Part shown: in pieces, positions 34,576-43,873 of the stretch
Position numbering within the stretch: position 1 is the first letter of the stretch
Layout: every line of letters begins with the position of its first letter
Program-made: the position numbers and the translations under genes
Notes under the pieces: generated by a model
What the model saw: only the letters and a program-made list of their open reading frames with translations
What the model was told of the DNA's origin: nothing
The model's database searches: none
DNA from: Flavobacterium chryseum
Lineage (GTDB): Bacteria; Bacteroidota; Bacteroidia; Flavobacteriales; Flavobacteriaceae
Assembly (NCBI RefSeq): GCF_004362015.1
Contig: NZ_SNWW01000011.1
Location: 62,001 to 126,000 of the forward strand
Direction of reading: 5' to 3'
Length of the DNA: 64,000 bases

Positions 34576-36957
34576 TTAAAATTTAAAATTATAACTGACA
34601 GCCGGCACAACTCCAAAAATAGATGTTTTTACCGCTTCGTTATAGCCGGTATCTACATTTTGACGGAAGTTTATAGAAGCTGCATTTTGACGATTGTATA
34701 AATTGTAAATGCTAAAAACCCATTCGCCTTTCCAGTTTCTGTCTTTGTTTTTTCTAGGTGTTAAAGTTGCCGAAATATCAAGGTGATGGTAAGCCGGCAA
34801 ACGATGTTCGTTTCGTAAACCATAACTAGGAACGGTAATGCCTAAATATTCGTATTGAGCGTTTGGATACGTAACCGGCTGCCCTGATTGCAGTGCAAAG
34901 TTGGCACCAAAAGACCATTTTTCGTTTAATGTGTAAGCAGAGGTAACGGCAAGATTATGTGTTTTGTCGTAAGCAGAATTATACCATTGACCATTATTTA
35001 TTCCCGTTTCTTCCGGTGTTCTTCCTGGCGTTTGTTGTTCTGATTTTGATAATGTATAAGAAATCCATCCGTTGAATTTACCTTCGTTTTTCTTGAACAT
35101 AATTTCTAAACCATAAGAACGCATTTGTCCGTTTAGAATGACTTGTTCGATTGCATTATTGGCAATTAAATCTGCGCCATCAATATAATCCAGACGGTTT
35201 TGAATTTCTTTGTAATAACTTTCAACTTCAACCGAATAGGCTCCGTTATTAATGTTTCTAAAATATCCCAGCGCCACCTGATCAGCAATTTGTGGTTTGA
35301 TATAATTATCGCTCGGCATCCAGACATCGAGTGGAGTAGGCGATGACGTATTCGAAATTAACTGAAGATATTGTGCCATTCTGTTGTAACTCGCTTTTAT
35401 TCCCTGATCATCATTTAGCTGATAAGAAATTGAAAATCGAGGTTCTAAGTTATTGTAATTTTTAACAGATTTGTTTTTGCCGTAATATTCAGTACCAATT
35501 GGAGTTCCTTTTTCGTAAATCTGCAATTCTGAATTGAAAACTACCGGATTGTTATTTTCATATAGATTAATTGTCGAAGTTCCTAAACGATAGAACAAAC
35601 TATAACGCAATCCGTAAGAAACCGTGATTTTTTTCGAAAGCTGATTTTCTGCTTCAATATAAACAGAAGGTTCAAAAGCGTATTTTTTATCTAATTGATC
35701 CGGATTTATACCCGATTTATCATTTGTCGGTTTGATGGTTCCGGGATTAAATTCATAATAAATTCCGTTTAAGCCATAATTCAACTTGAATTTATCTGAA
35801 ATATAGTTTTTGAAATCGTATTTAATATTGTAATTCTTGATTCCGGAATCCCATTTAAATCCAACGAAATCTAAATCAAGTCCGTAATAATAATCACTGT
35901 AAATCAAGGATAAATTCGAAAACAGTTTATCAGAATACAAATGATTCCAACGAAGATTTAAGGTTGAATTTCCGTAAATATTAGTAAAACTCTTGTTTAA
36001 GCTAAATACGTCACGGCCAAAATATCCCGATAAATATAAACTGTTATTATCGTTTAATTTATAACTCAATTTGGTATTTAAATCATAAAAATAAGCGGAG
36101 TTATCTTTGTTCTCTTCTGATAATTTTAAAAATAAATGGGCATAAGAAGCTCTTCCTCCAATTAAAAAAGAACCTTTGTCTTTTACCAACGGACCTTCGG
36201 CAAGAATTCGGCTTGAAATTAATCCGATTCCGCCATTTACATGAAATTCTTTGCTGTTTCCATCTTTCTGATAAATATCTAAAACAGAAGAAGCTCTTCC
36301 GCCATAACGCGCTGGAATTCCACCTTTATATAATTTTAAATCTTTTATAGCATCGGGATTAAAAACAGAGAAAAAACCAAATACGTGAGAAGAATTGAAA
36401 ATAGTTGCTTCATCTAATAAAATTAAATTCTGGTCAGCGCCACCGCCTCGCACGTTAAATCCTGAAGCACCTTCGCCGGCATTGGTAACACCCGGAAGTA
36501 ATAAAATCGATTTAAGAACGTCGACTTCACCCATAACTACAGGCATTTTTTTGATGGTTGCAATAGAGAGTTTATTGGCGCTCATTTCTGGCGATTTGAT
36601 GTTGACTTTACCTTTATTATCAGTAATGACAACTTCCTGAAGTTCTTCGCCACCTTCGTTTAATGCAAAATTGTTTTTTGTATTTTGATTTAAAACAATA
36701 GTTTTTTGAACGGTTTGAAAACCAACATAACTAATTTCAACCTGATGTTCACCACTTGGAATTGTAAGTGAGTAAAAACCATATTCGTTTGTTGTAGTTC
36801 CAATTTTTAAAGCCGGAACATAAATATTCACGCCAATTAAGGTTTCGTTGCTTTTAAAATCGGTGATAGTACCGCTTAGTGTAAATTTTTCCTGAGAAAA
36901 TGAAGTTAAAGTCGTTAAAAGAAGAATAAAAAGCAGGCCAATTTTTTTTGTAATCAT
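34576..36957 (-). CDS. TonB-dependent outer membrane receptor with CarboxypepD_reg-like N-domain
   Basis: 793 residues with a signal peptide (1-21). The N-terminal CarboxypepD_reg-like domain (about 25-110, GVNIYVPALKIGTTTNEYGFYSL) precedes the plug (KSPEMSANKLSIATIKKMP, then VLKSILLLPGVTNAGEGASGFNVRGGGADQNL region) and a beta-barrel that ends in Phe (YNFKF), as outer membrane proteins usually do. The substrate is unknown. It is shorter than typical SusC and pairs with the DUF4249 gene rather than a SusD. Confidence 0.92.
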   Translation of the reverse strand: MITKKIGLLFILLLTTLTSFSQEKFTLSGTITDFKSNETLIGVNIYVPALKIGTTTNEYGFYSLTIPSGEHQVEISYVGFQTVQKTIVLNQNTKNNFALNEGGEELQEVVITDNKGKVNIKSPEMSANKLSIATIKKMPVVMGEVDVLKSILLLPGVTNAGEGASGFNVRGGGADQNLILLDEATIFNSSHVFGFFSVFNPDAIKDLKLYKGGIPARYGGRASSVLDIYQKDGNSKEFHVNGGIGLISSRILAEGPLVKDKGSFLIGGRASYAHLFLKLSEENKDNSAYFYDLNTKLSYKLNDNNSLYLSGYFGRDVFSLNKSFTNIYGNSTLNLRWNHLYSDKLFSNLSLIYSDYYYGLDLDFVGFKWDSGIKNYNIKYDFKNYISDKFKLNYGLNGIYYEFNPGTIKPTNDKSGINPDQLDKKYAFEPSVYIEAENQLSKKITVSYGLRYSLFYRLGTSTINLYENNNPVVFNSELQIYEKGTPIGTEYYGKNKSVKNYNNLEPRFSISYQLNDDQGIKASYNRMAQYLQLISNTSSPTPLDVWMPSDNYIKPQIADQVALGYFRNINNGAYSVEVESYYKEIQNRLDYIDGADLIANNAIEQVILNGQMRSYGLEIMFKKNEGKFNGWISYTLSKSEQQTPGRTPEETGINNGQWYNSAYDKTHNLAVTSAYTLNEKWSFGANFALQSGQPVTYPNAQYEYLGITVPSYGLRNEHRLPAYHHLDISATLTPRKNKDRNWKGEWVFSIYNLYNRQNAASINFRQNVDTGYNEAVKTSIFGVVPAVSYNFKF

Positions 36958-37108
36958 TGTCTAGATTTTGATGCACATAGTTAATAATTCTTACTAAATA
37001 TTAACGTCGAACGTATGTTAAACATTAGTTAAGAATATTTTTATTTGTTACACTTTCATAATTCTTGTTTCTAAAAGTTGCTTTTAAAATGTTTTCTGTG
37101 TTTGCAAA

Positions 37109-37140
37109 AAAAAAGACAACCGTTTAAGATTGTCTTTTTT
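37109..37140. terminator. Terminator at the 3' end of icd
   Basis: AAAAAAGACAA (37109-37119) pairs with TTGTCTTTTTT (37130-37140). It serves icd on the minus strand and precedes the TonB receptor gene; the U-run is symmetrical, so it could act both ways. Confidence 0.85.
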
Positions 37141-37164
37141 AAATATATAAAAAGATAATTTTTA

Positions 37165-39387
37165 TTATTTTATTTCAGCAAGAATTGCATTGAATGTTGC
37201 ACTAGGGCGCATCGCTTTGCTTACTAACTCTGGCGTTGGCTGGTAATAACCGCCAAGTGTTTGAGGTTTACCCTGTGCACCAATTAATTCAGCATCGATT
37301 TTGGCTTCGTTAGCTTCAAACTGAGCAGCAATTGGAGTGAAAATAGCTTTCAATTCTGCATCTTTATTTTGAGCAGCTAAAGCCTGAGCCCAATAAAAAG
37401 CAAGATAAAAATGCGAACCACGATTATCAATCTGACCAATTTTACGAGCCGGAGATTTATCGTTAGCAAGGAATTTATCGTTAGCTTCATCTAAAGTTTC
37501 AGATAAAACAATTGCTTTAGAATTATTTAAAGACTGTCCTAAATGCTCTAATGAAGCACCTAGCGCTAAAAATTCTCCTAATGAATCCCAACGTAAATAT
37601 CCTTCTTCTGTAAATTGCTCAACGTGTTTAGGAGCAGAACCTCCTGCACCAGTTTCGAACAATCCACCACCATTCATTAACGGAACGATAGATAACATTT
37701 TAGCTGAAGTTCCTAATTCTAAAATTGGAAATAAATCAGTTAAATAATCACGTAACACGTTTCCTGTTGCAGAAATAGTATCTAAACCTTTGATGATTCT
37801 GTCTAAAGTAAATTCAGTAGCAGCAACAGGGTTTAAAATACGAATATCTAAGTTTGTAGTATCGTAATCTTTAAGATATTTTTGAACTTTTACAATCAAT
37901 TCTCTATCGTGTGCTCTGTTTTCGTCTAACCAGAAAACAGCTGGAGTGCTAGATAAACGAGCTCTGTTTACAGCCAATTTAACCCAGTCCTGAATAGGAG
38001 CATCCTTCGCCTGACACATTCTGAAAATGTCATTTGTTTCAACTGCTTGTTCCATTAAAACTGTTCCTTTGTTATCTATAACGCGAACAACTCCTTCACC
38101 TTGAATTTGGAAAGTTTTGTCGTGAGATCCGTATTCTTCAGCTTTTTGAGCCATCAAACCTACGTTTGGAACACTTCCCATTGTTTTAGGATCAAAAGCA
38201 CCGTGTTTTTTACAGAAATCAATAGTTGCAGTATAAATTCCAGCGTAAGAACGGTCTGGAATAACAGCGATTGTATCTTGTTGTTTTCCGTCTTTATTGT
38301 ACATCTGTCCTGAAGTACGAATCATTGCTGGCATAGAAGCATCAACAATAACATCAGATGGAACGTGTAAGTTTGTAATTCCTTTTTCAGAATTAACCAT
38401 TGCAAGAGCTGGTCCGTTTTCGATCGCTTTAGTAATGTCAGCTTCAACTTCAGCCTGCTCAGGTCTTCCGGCAATTTTTGCGTAGATGTCACCTAAACCA
38501 TTTCTTGTATCAATATTTAATTCATTGAATAAAGTCTCGTATTTTTTGAAAAGATCAGCAAAATATACTTCAACGATAGCGCCAAAGATAATTGGATCTG
38601 ATACTTTCATCATTGTAGCTTTTAAATGCACAGAAAGTAAAACGCCTTCTTTTCTTGCTTCAGCAATGACATCAGCAGCAAAAGATTTTAATTTTTTTAC
38701 ACTTAAAACAGAACTATCAATTATTTCACCCGCTTTTAGAGGAGTACTTGCTTTTAAAACAGTAGTTGTTCCATCTTTTGCAACGAATTCAATTTTTACA
38801 TCATTTGCTTCAGTAGTTGTTAATGATTTTTCACTTCCGTAAAAATCACCATTTGGCATTGAAGCTACTTTTGTTTTTGAGTCAGCAGACCATGCACCCA
38901 TAGAGTGTGGATTTGCTTTTGCAAAGTTTTTAACCGCTCTTGGAGCTCTACGATCAGAGTTTCCTTCACGTAAAACAGGATTTACAGCAGAACCTAAAAC
39001 TTTAGCATATTTCGCCTTAATTTCTTTTTCAGCATCGTTTTGAGGCTCTTCGGGATAATTAGGGATTTTATAACCATGAGATTGCAATTCAGCAATAGCC
39101 GCTTTTAATTGCGGTACCGATGCAGAAACGTTTGGTAATTTGATGATGTTAGCTTCTGGTTGTGTCGCTAATTGACCCAGTTCAGCCAAAGCATCTCCTG
39201 TTTTTTGAGCATCTGTTAGAACTTCAGGAAAATTAGATAAAATCCTTCCTGCTAACGAAATGTCTCTTGTTTCGATTGCGATACCAGCCGTAGCTGTAAA
39301 AGCCTGAACAATTGGTAAAAAAGAATAAGTCGCTAACAAAGGCGCCTCATCAGTTAAGGTGTAATAAATTTTTGAATTCTGTGTCAT
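37165..39387 (-). CDS. icd: NADP-dependent isocitrate dehydrogenase, monomeric type
   Basis: 740 residues from ATG 39387 (MTQNSKIYYTLTDEAPLLATYS), the length of the monomeric IDH-II class that is unrelated in size to the usual dimer. Sequence marks include LPNVSASVPQLKAAIAELQ, LREGNSDRRAP and SMGAWSADSKTK, and the late LNPVAATEFTLDRI. It oxidises isocitrate to 2-oxoglutarate with NADP. It also supplies the carbon skeleton used by GltBD. The minus-strand TATATTTG at 39459-39466 is a candidate -7 element, about 70 bp before the start. Confidence 0.96.
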   Translation of the reverse strand: MTQNSKIYYTLTDEAPLLATYSFLPIVQAFTATAGIAIETRDISLAGRILSNFPEVLTDAQKTGDALAELGQLATQPEANIIKLPNVSASVPQLKAAIAELQSHGYKIPNYPEEPQNDAEKEIKAKYAKVLGSAVNPVLREGNSDRRAPRAVKNFAKANPHSMGAWSADSKTKVASMPNGDFYGSEKSLTTTEANDVKIEFVAKDGTTTVLKASTPLKAGEIIDSSVLSVKKLKSFAADVIAEARKEGVLLSVHLKATMMKVSDPIIFGAIVEVYFADLFKKYETLFNELNIDTRNGLGDIYAKIAGRPEQAEVEADITKAIENGPALAMVNSEKGITNLHVPSDVIVDASMPAMIRTSGQMYNKDGKQQDTIAVIPDRSYAGIYTATIDFCKKHGAFDPKTMGSVPNVGLMAQKAEEYGSHDKTFQIQGEGVVRVIDNKGTVLMEQAVETNDIFRMCQAKDAPIQDWVKLAVNRARLSSTPAVFWLDENRAHDRELIVKVQKYLKDYDTTNLDIRILNPVAATEFTLDRIIKGLDTISATGNVLRDYLTDLFPILELGTSAKMLSIVPLMNGGGLFETGAGGSAPKHVEQFTEEGYLRWDSLGEFLALGASLEHLGQSLNNSKAIVLSETLDEANDKFLANDKSPARKIGQIDNRGSHFYLAFYWAQALAAQNKDAELKAIFTPIAAQFEANEAKIDAELIGAQGKPQTLGGYYQPTPELVSKAMRPSATFNAILAEIK

Positions 39388-39608
39388 TTTTTTTTTTTTT
39401 ATAATCGTATCGCCAGATAGAGCGATGTAAAGGTATAGTCGGCTCAAAATGAGCGGAGCAAATATAATAAAATCAGTCCGAAAACGGTTGCGTTTTTGTG
39501 AGAAATACTGAAATTGACAGATTGTTATTTCGATGCCTTTAAATTGTCAAATCGACGATTTTGGTATTAAAATATTGCAGTTTTGTTACTTTGAAAATGA
39601 GAGTCAAA

Positions 39609-39645
39609 AAAAAACTCGTTTCAAATTACTTGAAACGAGTTTTTT
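39609..39645 (-). terminator. Terminator of the trmD-rplS unit
   Basis: A 16-bp perfect hairpin, AAAAAACTCGTTTCAA with TTGAAACGAGTTTTTT, 5-nt loop. It lies 20 bp past the rplS stop. Confidence 0.92.
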
Positions 39646-39664
39646 ATAACAAAGAGATAATTGA

Positions 39665-40015
39665 TTATCTTCTTTTATCTTTAATCTTAGCTTTTTTACC
39701 AGTAAGTTCTCTGAAGTAGAAAATTCTAGCTCTACGTACAGCTCCTTTTTTGTTGATTTCAATTTTTTGTAAAGCTGGTAAGTTTACTGGGAAGATACGC
39801 TCAACTCCAATAGCTCCAGACATTTTACGAATAGTAAAAGTTTCTGTGTTACCAGAACCTCTTCTTTGAATAACAACTCCTTTAAAAAACTGAGTTCTTG
39901 TTTTTTCACCCTCTTTAATTTCGTAGTAAACTGTGATAGTGTCTCCAGCTCCAAAAACAGGGAAATCTTTTTTCTCAACTAATTCGGTTTGAACGAATTT
40001 CATTAAATCTGCCAT
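39665..40015 (-). CDS. rplS: 50S ribosomal protein L19
   Basis: 116 residues, usual length. Core signatures are FPVFGAGDTITVYYEIKEGEKTRTQ, IQRRGSGNTETFTIRKMSGAIGVERIFPV, and the C-terminal KRR-rich end. It binds at the 30S-50S interface of the ribosome. Together with trmD upstream it keeps the order seen in many bacteria (trmD-rplS). TACATTTG at 40090-40097 (minus strand) could give it a separate promoter. Confidence 0.97.
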   Translation of the reverse strand: MADLMKFVQTELVEKKDFPVFGAGDTITVYYEIKEGEKTRTQFFKGVVIQRRGSGNTETFTIRKMSGAIGVERIFPVNLPALQKIEINKKGAVRRARIFYFRELTGKKAKIKDKRR

Positions 40016-40185
40016 GATATCTTATAATTATGGTTTTTATAATAGAGCAACATTCACGGATCTCGCCAGAGGTTAGTCTAATTCGGGTGCAAATGTAGAA
40101 AATAATTATGAATTATAAATTGTAAATTGTAAATTATTTTAAGTTGTTGATAAATTGATTATTAGGAGTGTTTTTTTGTTTCAGA

Positions 40186-40252
40186 TTTCAGGTTTCAAGT
40201 TGAATTACTTTGCGAATAAACCAGAAACAAAAATAACTTGAAACTTGAAACT
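40186..40252. repeat. Inverted words of the TTTCAAGTT type
   Basis: TTTCAGGTTTCAAGTT at 40187-40202 is mirrored by AACTTGAAACTTGAAACT at 40235-40252. The right copy runs into the trmD stop (40251-40253). Confidence 0.7.
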
Positions 40253-40934
40253 AATCCTGTCCTTCGAGAAGATCCGGTCGTCTGTTCTTTGTGTGTTCAT
40301 ACGCCATATCTTCGCGCCATTTATCAATTTTAGCAAAATGACCGCTCGTTAAAACTTCCGGCACTTTCCATCCTTTATAATCTGCGGGTCTTGTATATAT
40401 AGGTCCTGAAAGTAAATTATCCTGAAAACTATCTGTCAAAGCCGAAGTTTCATCACTTAAAACTCCCGGAATTAATCGGATTAGAGCATCAGATAAAACC
40501 AAAGCGCCTAATTCTCCACCAGATAAAACGTAATCTCCAATAGAAATTTCTTTGGTAATAAAATGATCGCGCACGCGCTGATCAACACCTTTATAATGTC
40601 CGCATAAAATGATAATGTTTTCATACATCGACATGGTATTGGCCATTTTCTGGTTTAATGTTTCTCCGTCTGGTGACATATAAATGATCTCATCATATTC
40701 ACGTTTGCTTTTTAAATGCGTAATACAAGCATCAATAGGCTGAACGGTCATAACCATTCCGGCGCCTCCGCCAAAAGGATAATCATCAACACTTTTTTGT
40801 TTGTTAGTCGTATAATCGCGAAGATTATGAAAATGAACTTCCACCAAACCTTTGTCTATGGCGCGTTTCATAATCGAAGCCTCGAAAGGGCTTTTTAATA
40901 ATTCCGGCAAAATCGTAATAATATCAATTCGCAT
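40251..40934 (-). CDS. trmD: tRNA (guanine-37-N1)-methyltransferase
   Basis: 227 residues. The SPOUT trefoil-knot segment GDYVLSGGELGALVLSDALIRLIPGVL and the early FGGGAGMVM are as in TrmD, with the C-terminal end PADYKGWKVPEVLTSGHF for tRNA binding. It prevents +1 frameshifting by methylating G37. TATCTTTG on the minus strand (40959-40966) lies 24 bp before the start and fits a -7 element. A repeat and 235 bp separate it from rplS. Confidence 0.96.
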   Translation of the reverse strand: MRIDIITILPELLKSPFEASIMKRAIDKGLVEVHFHNLRDYTTNKQKSVDDYPFGGGAGMVMTVQPIDACITHLKSKREYDEIIYMSPDGETLNQKMANTMSMYENIIILCGHYKGVDQRVRDHFITKEISIGDYVLSGGELGALVLSDALIRLIPGVLSDETSALTDSFQDNLLSGPIYTRPADYKGWKVPEVLTSGHFAKIDKWREDMAYEHTKNRRPDLLEGQD

Positions 40935-41214
40935 TGTTTCTCTTCAAAATTTAAGCCGCAAAGATACAAAGTAATTATTTGAGAATTTTAAAAACAAAAT
41001 CAGATAGACTCATTTTGCTATTCAAAAATGATAAGAGAATAGATATGCGTAATATTAAATTTAACATCTAATTAATTGAAATTTAATTTAGTACATTTTA
41101 ATTATGTAAAATTTAATTATCTTTATGTAAGTTTTTTACTTTAAATACCAACTATCATTATAGTATTATTCATTAGATCGAATAATTCACCAAAAACACC
41201 AAAAATATAGTTCT

Positions 41215-41574
41215 ATGAAAAAGATTATTTTATTAACTGCCGCTATAATTCTATCCGCCTGTTCGAGCTCTAGAACTGATGGAGATAAATGGGTTGGGCA
41301 GTCTAAAAGAAGTATTATGAAGAATTTAGGAGCTCCGGTTCGTACTTTGACTAATGATGCCAATGGCGAAATCCTTATTTTTGCCGATCAGATATATACA
41401 AATCAAAATGGTTCTACGATAGTAGGTACTAATTATTGGAAATATACATTTGTATACATTAATAATGAAGGAAAAGTTTCTTCCTGGAGAAATGAAAAAC
41501 AAGAATATCCTCCACAACAAATTGATGCTAAAAAACTAATTGGTATTGATGATAATGCGGTTAGTGTGAAATAA
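41215..41574 (+). CDS. Small lipoprotein, SmpA/BamE-like
   Basis: 119 residues with a lipoprotein signal (LSACSSS, Cys16). WVGQSKRSIMKNLGAP near 26-41 has the pattern of the SmpA/OmlA (BamE-like) fold, followed by a beta-rich segment with NYWKYTFVYINNEGKV. It could be an outer membrane assembly or accessory lipoprotein; the match is short. Divergent from trmD, 40935-41214 being AT-rich with no repeat. Followed by the hairpin array. Confidence 0.7.
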   Translation: MKKIILLTAAIILSACSSSRTDGDKWVGQSKRSIMKNLGAPVRTLTNDANGEILIFADQIYTNQNGSTIVGTNYWKYTFVYINNEGKVSSWRNEKQEYPPQQIDAKKLIGIDDNAVSVK

Positions 41575-41601
41575 TACCAATTGTAAAAATAAAAATACTG
41601 T

Positions 41602-41881
41602 TATATAGTCCCTACGGGACAAGAATGATGTTGCCTATTGTTCTACCAATATTTTGTTCCTAGTGGAACATCATAAAACTTCAAGATTTTTCATTAAGAA
41701 TCTATATAAATATAAATCAATATTTTTTGTAATCTTATTCTTAAAAATAAAATTTATATTTGCTGAATGAGGATTGTATATAAAACTATATTATATACAA
41801 TCCTCATTTTTAATATTCCGTTAGGAATAATATATTGGTAGAAATAATTATTACAATTAAATGTCCCGTAGGGACTATATA
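41602..41881. repeat. Hairpin array in front of the Y1 transposase
   Basis: Four palindromes in two inverted sets. Outer set: GTCCCTACGGGAC (41608-41620) and its inverse GTCCCGTAGGGAC (41863-41875); the shared outer block is 20 bp (TGTCCCGTAGGGACTATATA). Inner set: GTTCCTAGTGGAAC near 41660 and ATTCCGTTAGGAAT (41815-41828). Linking them is TTCTACCAATA on the left and TATTGGTAGAA on the right. A fifth, longer hairpin (41766-41808) lies between. The layout matches REPIN-like units linked to RAYT/IS200-type enzymes. Confidence 0.88.
41766..41808. repeat. 18-bp perfect hairpin inside the array
   Basis: AATGAGGATTGTATATAA (41766-41783) pairs perfectly with TTATATACAATCCTCATT (41791-41808) around AACTATA, followed by TTTTT on the + strand. 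It could be a terminator for the lipoprotein gene or part of a transposable unit. Confidence 0.88.
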
Positions 41882-41884
41882 TTT

Positions 41885-42346
41885 ATGGCAAACACATACA
41901 CTCAAATACATATTCATTTTGTCTTTGCAGTAAAATATAGGCAGGCTATTATAAAAAATGAATGGAAAGATGAATTGTATAAATACATTTCCGGAATCAT
42001 TAAAAATAACAATCATAAATTATTAGCCATAAACGGTGTTTCAGATCATATTCATATTTTAGTTGGAATTAGACCTGTACAATCTATATCTGATTTAATG
42101 AAATTGGTTAAGCAAAACTCCTCAAAGTGGATAAACGAAAGTAAGTTTGTAAATTATCATTTTGAATGGCAGGAAGGCTACGGAGCATTCTCTTATAGTA
42201 AGTCTCAATTAAAAGCAGTGATTAATTATATTCAACAACAAGAATTGCATCATAAAAAGAAAACTTTTAAGGAAGAGTATATTGATTTTCTTGAAAAATT
42301 TGAAATAAATTATGATGAAAAGTTTATTTTTAAAGAATTAATTTAA
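41885..42346 (+). mobile_element. Y1/HUH transposase (IS200/RAYT-type)
   Basis: 153 residues from ATG 41885 (MANTYTQIHIHFVFAVKYRQ); an upstream in-frame ATG at 41861 lies in a hairpin and is rejected. The HUH motif is HIH at 55-57 (SDHIHILVG), and the likely catalytic tyrosine is Tyr115 in INYIQQQELHH. Y1 enzymes nick single-stranded DNA at hairpins. No tnpB is present. The hairpins are all upstream; I see none after the stop, so this may be a domesticated RAYT-like gene rather than a full IS200. Confidence 0.88.
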
Positions 42347-42365
42347 AAATGATTTTAAAGAGATA

Positions 42366-42914
42366 ATGCCAAATTCAAAAACAAAAATCTTTGCTATAAC
42401 AGGTAGTACAAGAAAAAACTCCAGCAACTACAAAATTTTGCAATATATTTCCGAACAAATCAATATATCATTTGAAGTTCAGATATTCGAAGATTTAGCT
42501 GCAATTCCTCATTTCAATCCAGATTTAGATACCGAAAATCCGCCAGAGCAAGTTGTTCATTTTAGAAATAAAATACTTCATGCTGACGGAATCATAATTT
42601 GTAGTCCGGAATACGTTTTTAGTTTACCCGGAAGTTTAAAAAATGTTTTAGAATGGTGCGTTTCGACAACTGTTTTTTCAAATAAAAAAGTGGGGTTAAT
42701 AACTGCTTCAGCTTCTGGAGAAATGGGACATGAACAGCTTTTACTACTAATGAAAACTATTGAAGCTAAATTTGAAAAAAGCAATCAGCTTTTGATACAA
42801 GGCATTAGAGGCAAAATAAACAATGAAGGTCAAATTATAAATGAAGAAACTGTAAAGGCACTTCAAGACTTCATCAATAATTTTGAGAATCAATTCCTTG
42901 ATAGTCAGGAATAA
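42366..42914 (+). CDS. NADPH-dependent FMN reductase family protein
   Basis: 182 residues. Flavodoxin-like fold with the FMN phosphate loop GSTRKNSSN (about 13-21), CSPEYVFSLPGSLKNVLEW (78-96) and SASGEMG for the isoalloxazine edge. Members reduce FMN, quinones, chromate or azo compounds. It is 19 bp after the transposase stop, and 33 bp before the sugar isomerase gene; both downstream genes share the strand, but an operon is not proven. Confidence 0.88.
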   Translation: MPNSKTKIFAITGSTRKNSSNYKILQYISEQINISFEVQIFEDLAAIPHFNPDLDTENPPEQVVHFRNKILHADGIIICSPEYVFSLPGSLKNVLEWCVSTTVFSNKKVGLITASASGEMGHEQLLLLMKTIEAKFEKSNQLLIQGIRGKINNEGQIINEETVKALQDFINNFENQFLDSQE

Positions 42915-42947
42915 AAGTTTATTTTTACTGTTCTATTAAAAAATAAA

Positions 42948-43820
42948 ATGACCACAAGAAGAAACTTTTTAATCAATACAAGTCTGGCCGCGACAGCAGT
43001 TTTGGCTTTTCCATCCTTTGCTTTTAGTATGAATAAGAATGAAATTGGTTTGCAATTATATACTTTACGGGAGGAACTTTCTAAAGATGTAAAATCGACT
43101 TTAGAAAAAGTTGCACGTGCCGGATTTACTACGGTTGAAACTTATGGATTTTCTATAAAAGATCAGTTTTGGGGATTATCTCCAATTGAACTAAAAAAAA
43201 TGTTAGACACAAACCGACTAAAAGCCGTGAGTGGTCATTATAATTTAGGCAGTTTTTTGTATGATGGAAATACAACGGAACTCAAAGCCGCAATCGAAGC
43301 TGCAAAAATTTTAAAAAGTGAATTTTTAACCATTCCCTGGGTTGATGAACCTTTTAGAAAAAATAGTGACGATTATAAAAAGATTGCTTTACGTTTGAGT
43401 GAGGCTGCTAAAATGTGTGCAGCAGCAGGATTAAAACTTGCCTATCACAATCACAATTTTGAGTTTGAAAAACATGATGGAATTACAGGTTATGAAATCT
43501 TATTAAATGAAACAGATAAAGATCTGGTTTATTTTGAGTTAGATTTATATTGGGTTGTTCGTTCAGGAAATGATCCGTTGCAATTGTTTGCAGCAAATCC
43601 CGGACGTTTTACAATGTGGCATGTTAAAGATATGGATAAGATTAATCAGGCTTTAAATACAGAAGTAGGTTCTGGTTTAATTGATTTTGAAACTATATTC
43701 AAGCAAGCAAAGCAATCAGGAATGAAACATTTCTTTGTAGAACAGGAAAATAATTTTGCAGGAAACTCTTTTGAATCTATAAAAACAAGCTGTTCTTATA
43801 TTGCAAAAGAATTGATTTAG
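42948..43820 (+). CDS. Sugar phosphate isomerase/epimerase-like TIM barrel, TAT-exported
   Basis: 290 residues. Twin-arginine signal at the start: TTRRNFLINTSLAATAVLAF, so the folded protein is exported. The TIM-barrel (AP endonuclease 2 family) follows, with likely metal ligands in GHYNLGSFL, AYHNHNFEFE, ELDLYWVV and MWHVKDMD. Family members isomerise or epimerise sugars; the substrate is unknown. Next gene is a cupin (53 bp), which suggests a sugar-handling set. Confidence 0.86.
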   Translation: MTTRRNFLINTSLAATAVLAFPSFAFSMNKNEIGLQLYTLREELSKDVKSTLEKVARAGFTTVETYGFSIKDQFWGLSPIELKKMLDTNRLKAVSGHYNLGSFLYDGNTTELKAAIEAAKILKSEFLTIPWVDEPFRKNSDDYKKIALRLSEAAKMCAAAGLKLAYHNHNFEFEKHDGITGYEILLNETDKDLVYFELDLYWVVRSGNDPLQLFAANPGRFTMWHVKDMDKINQALNTEVGSGLIDFETIFKQAKQSGMKHFFVEQENNFAGNSFESIKTSCSYIAKELI

Positions 43821-43873
43821 AAGAAAAACCATATAAAAAGATTATTTTTGTAGCTACTTAATAAAAATACAAT

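Noticed and set aside
34576..36957. SusC-type receptor of a polysaccharide utilisation locus
   Set aside because: At 793 residues it is shorter than SusC, and its neighbour is DUF4249 rather than SusD; no glycan enzymes adjoin.
41602..42346. Complete IS200/IS605 element with tnpB
   Set aside because: No tnpB-like gene follows, and no hairpin lies after the transposase stop.
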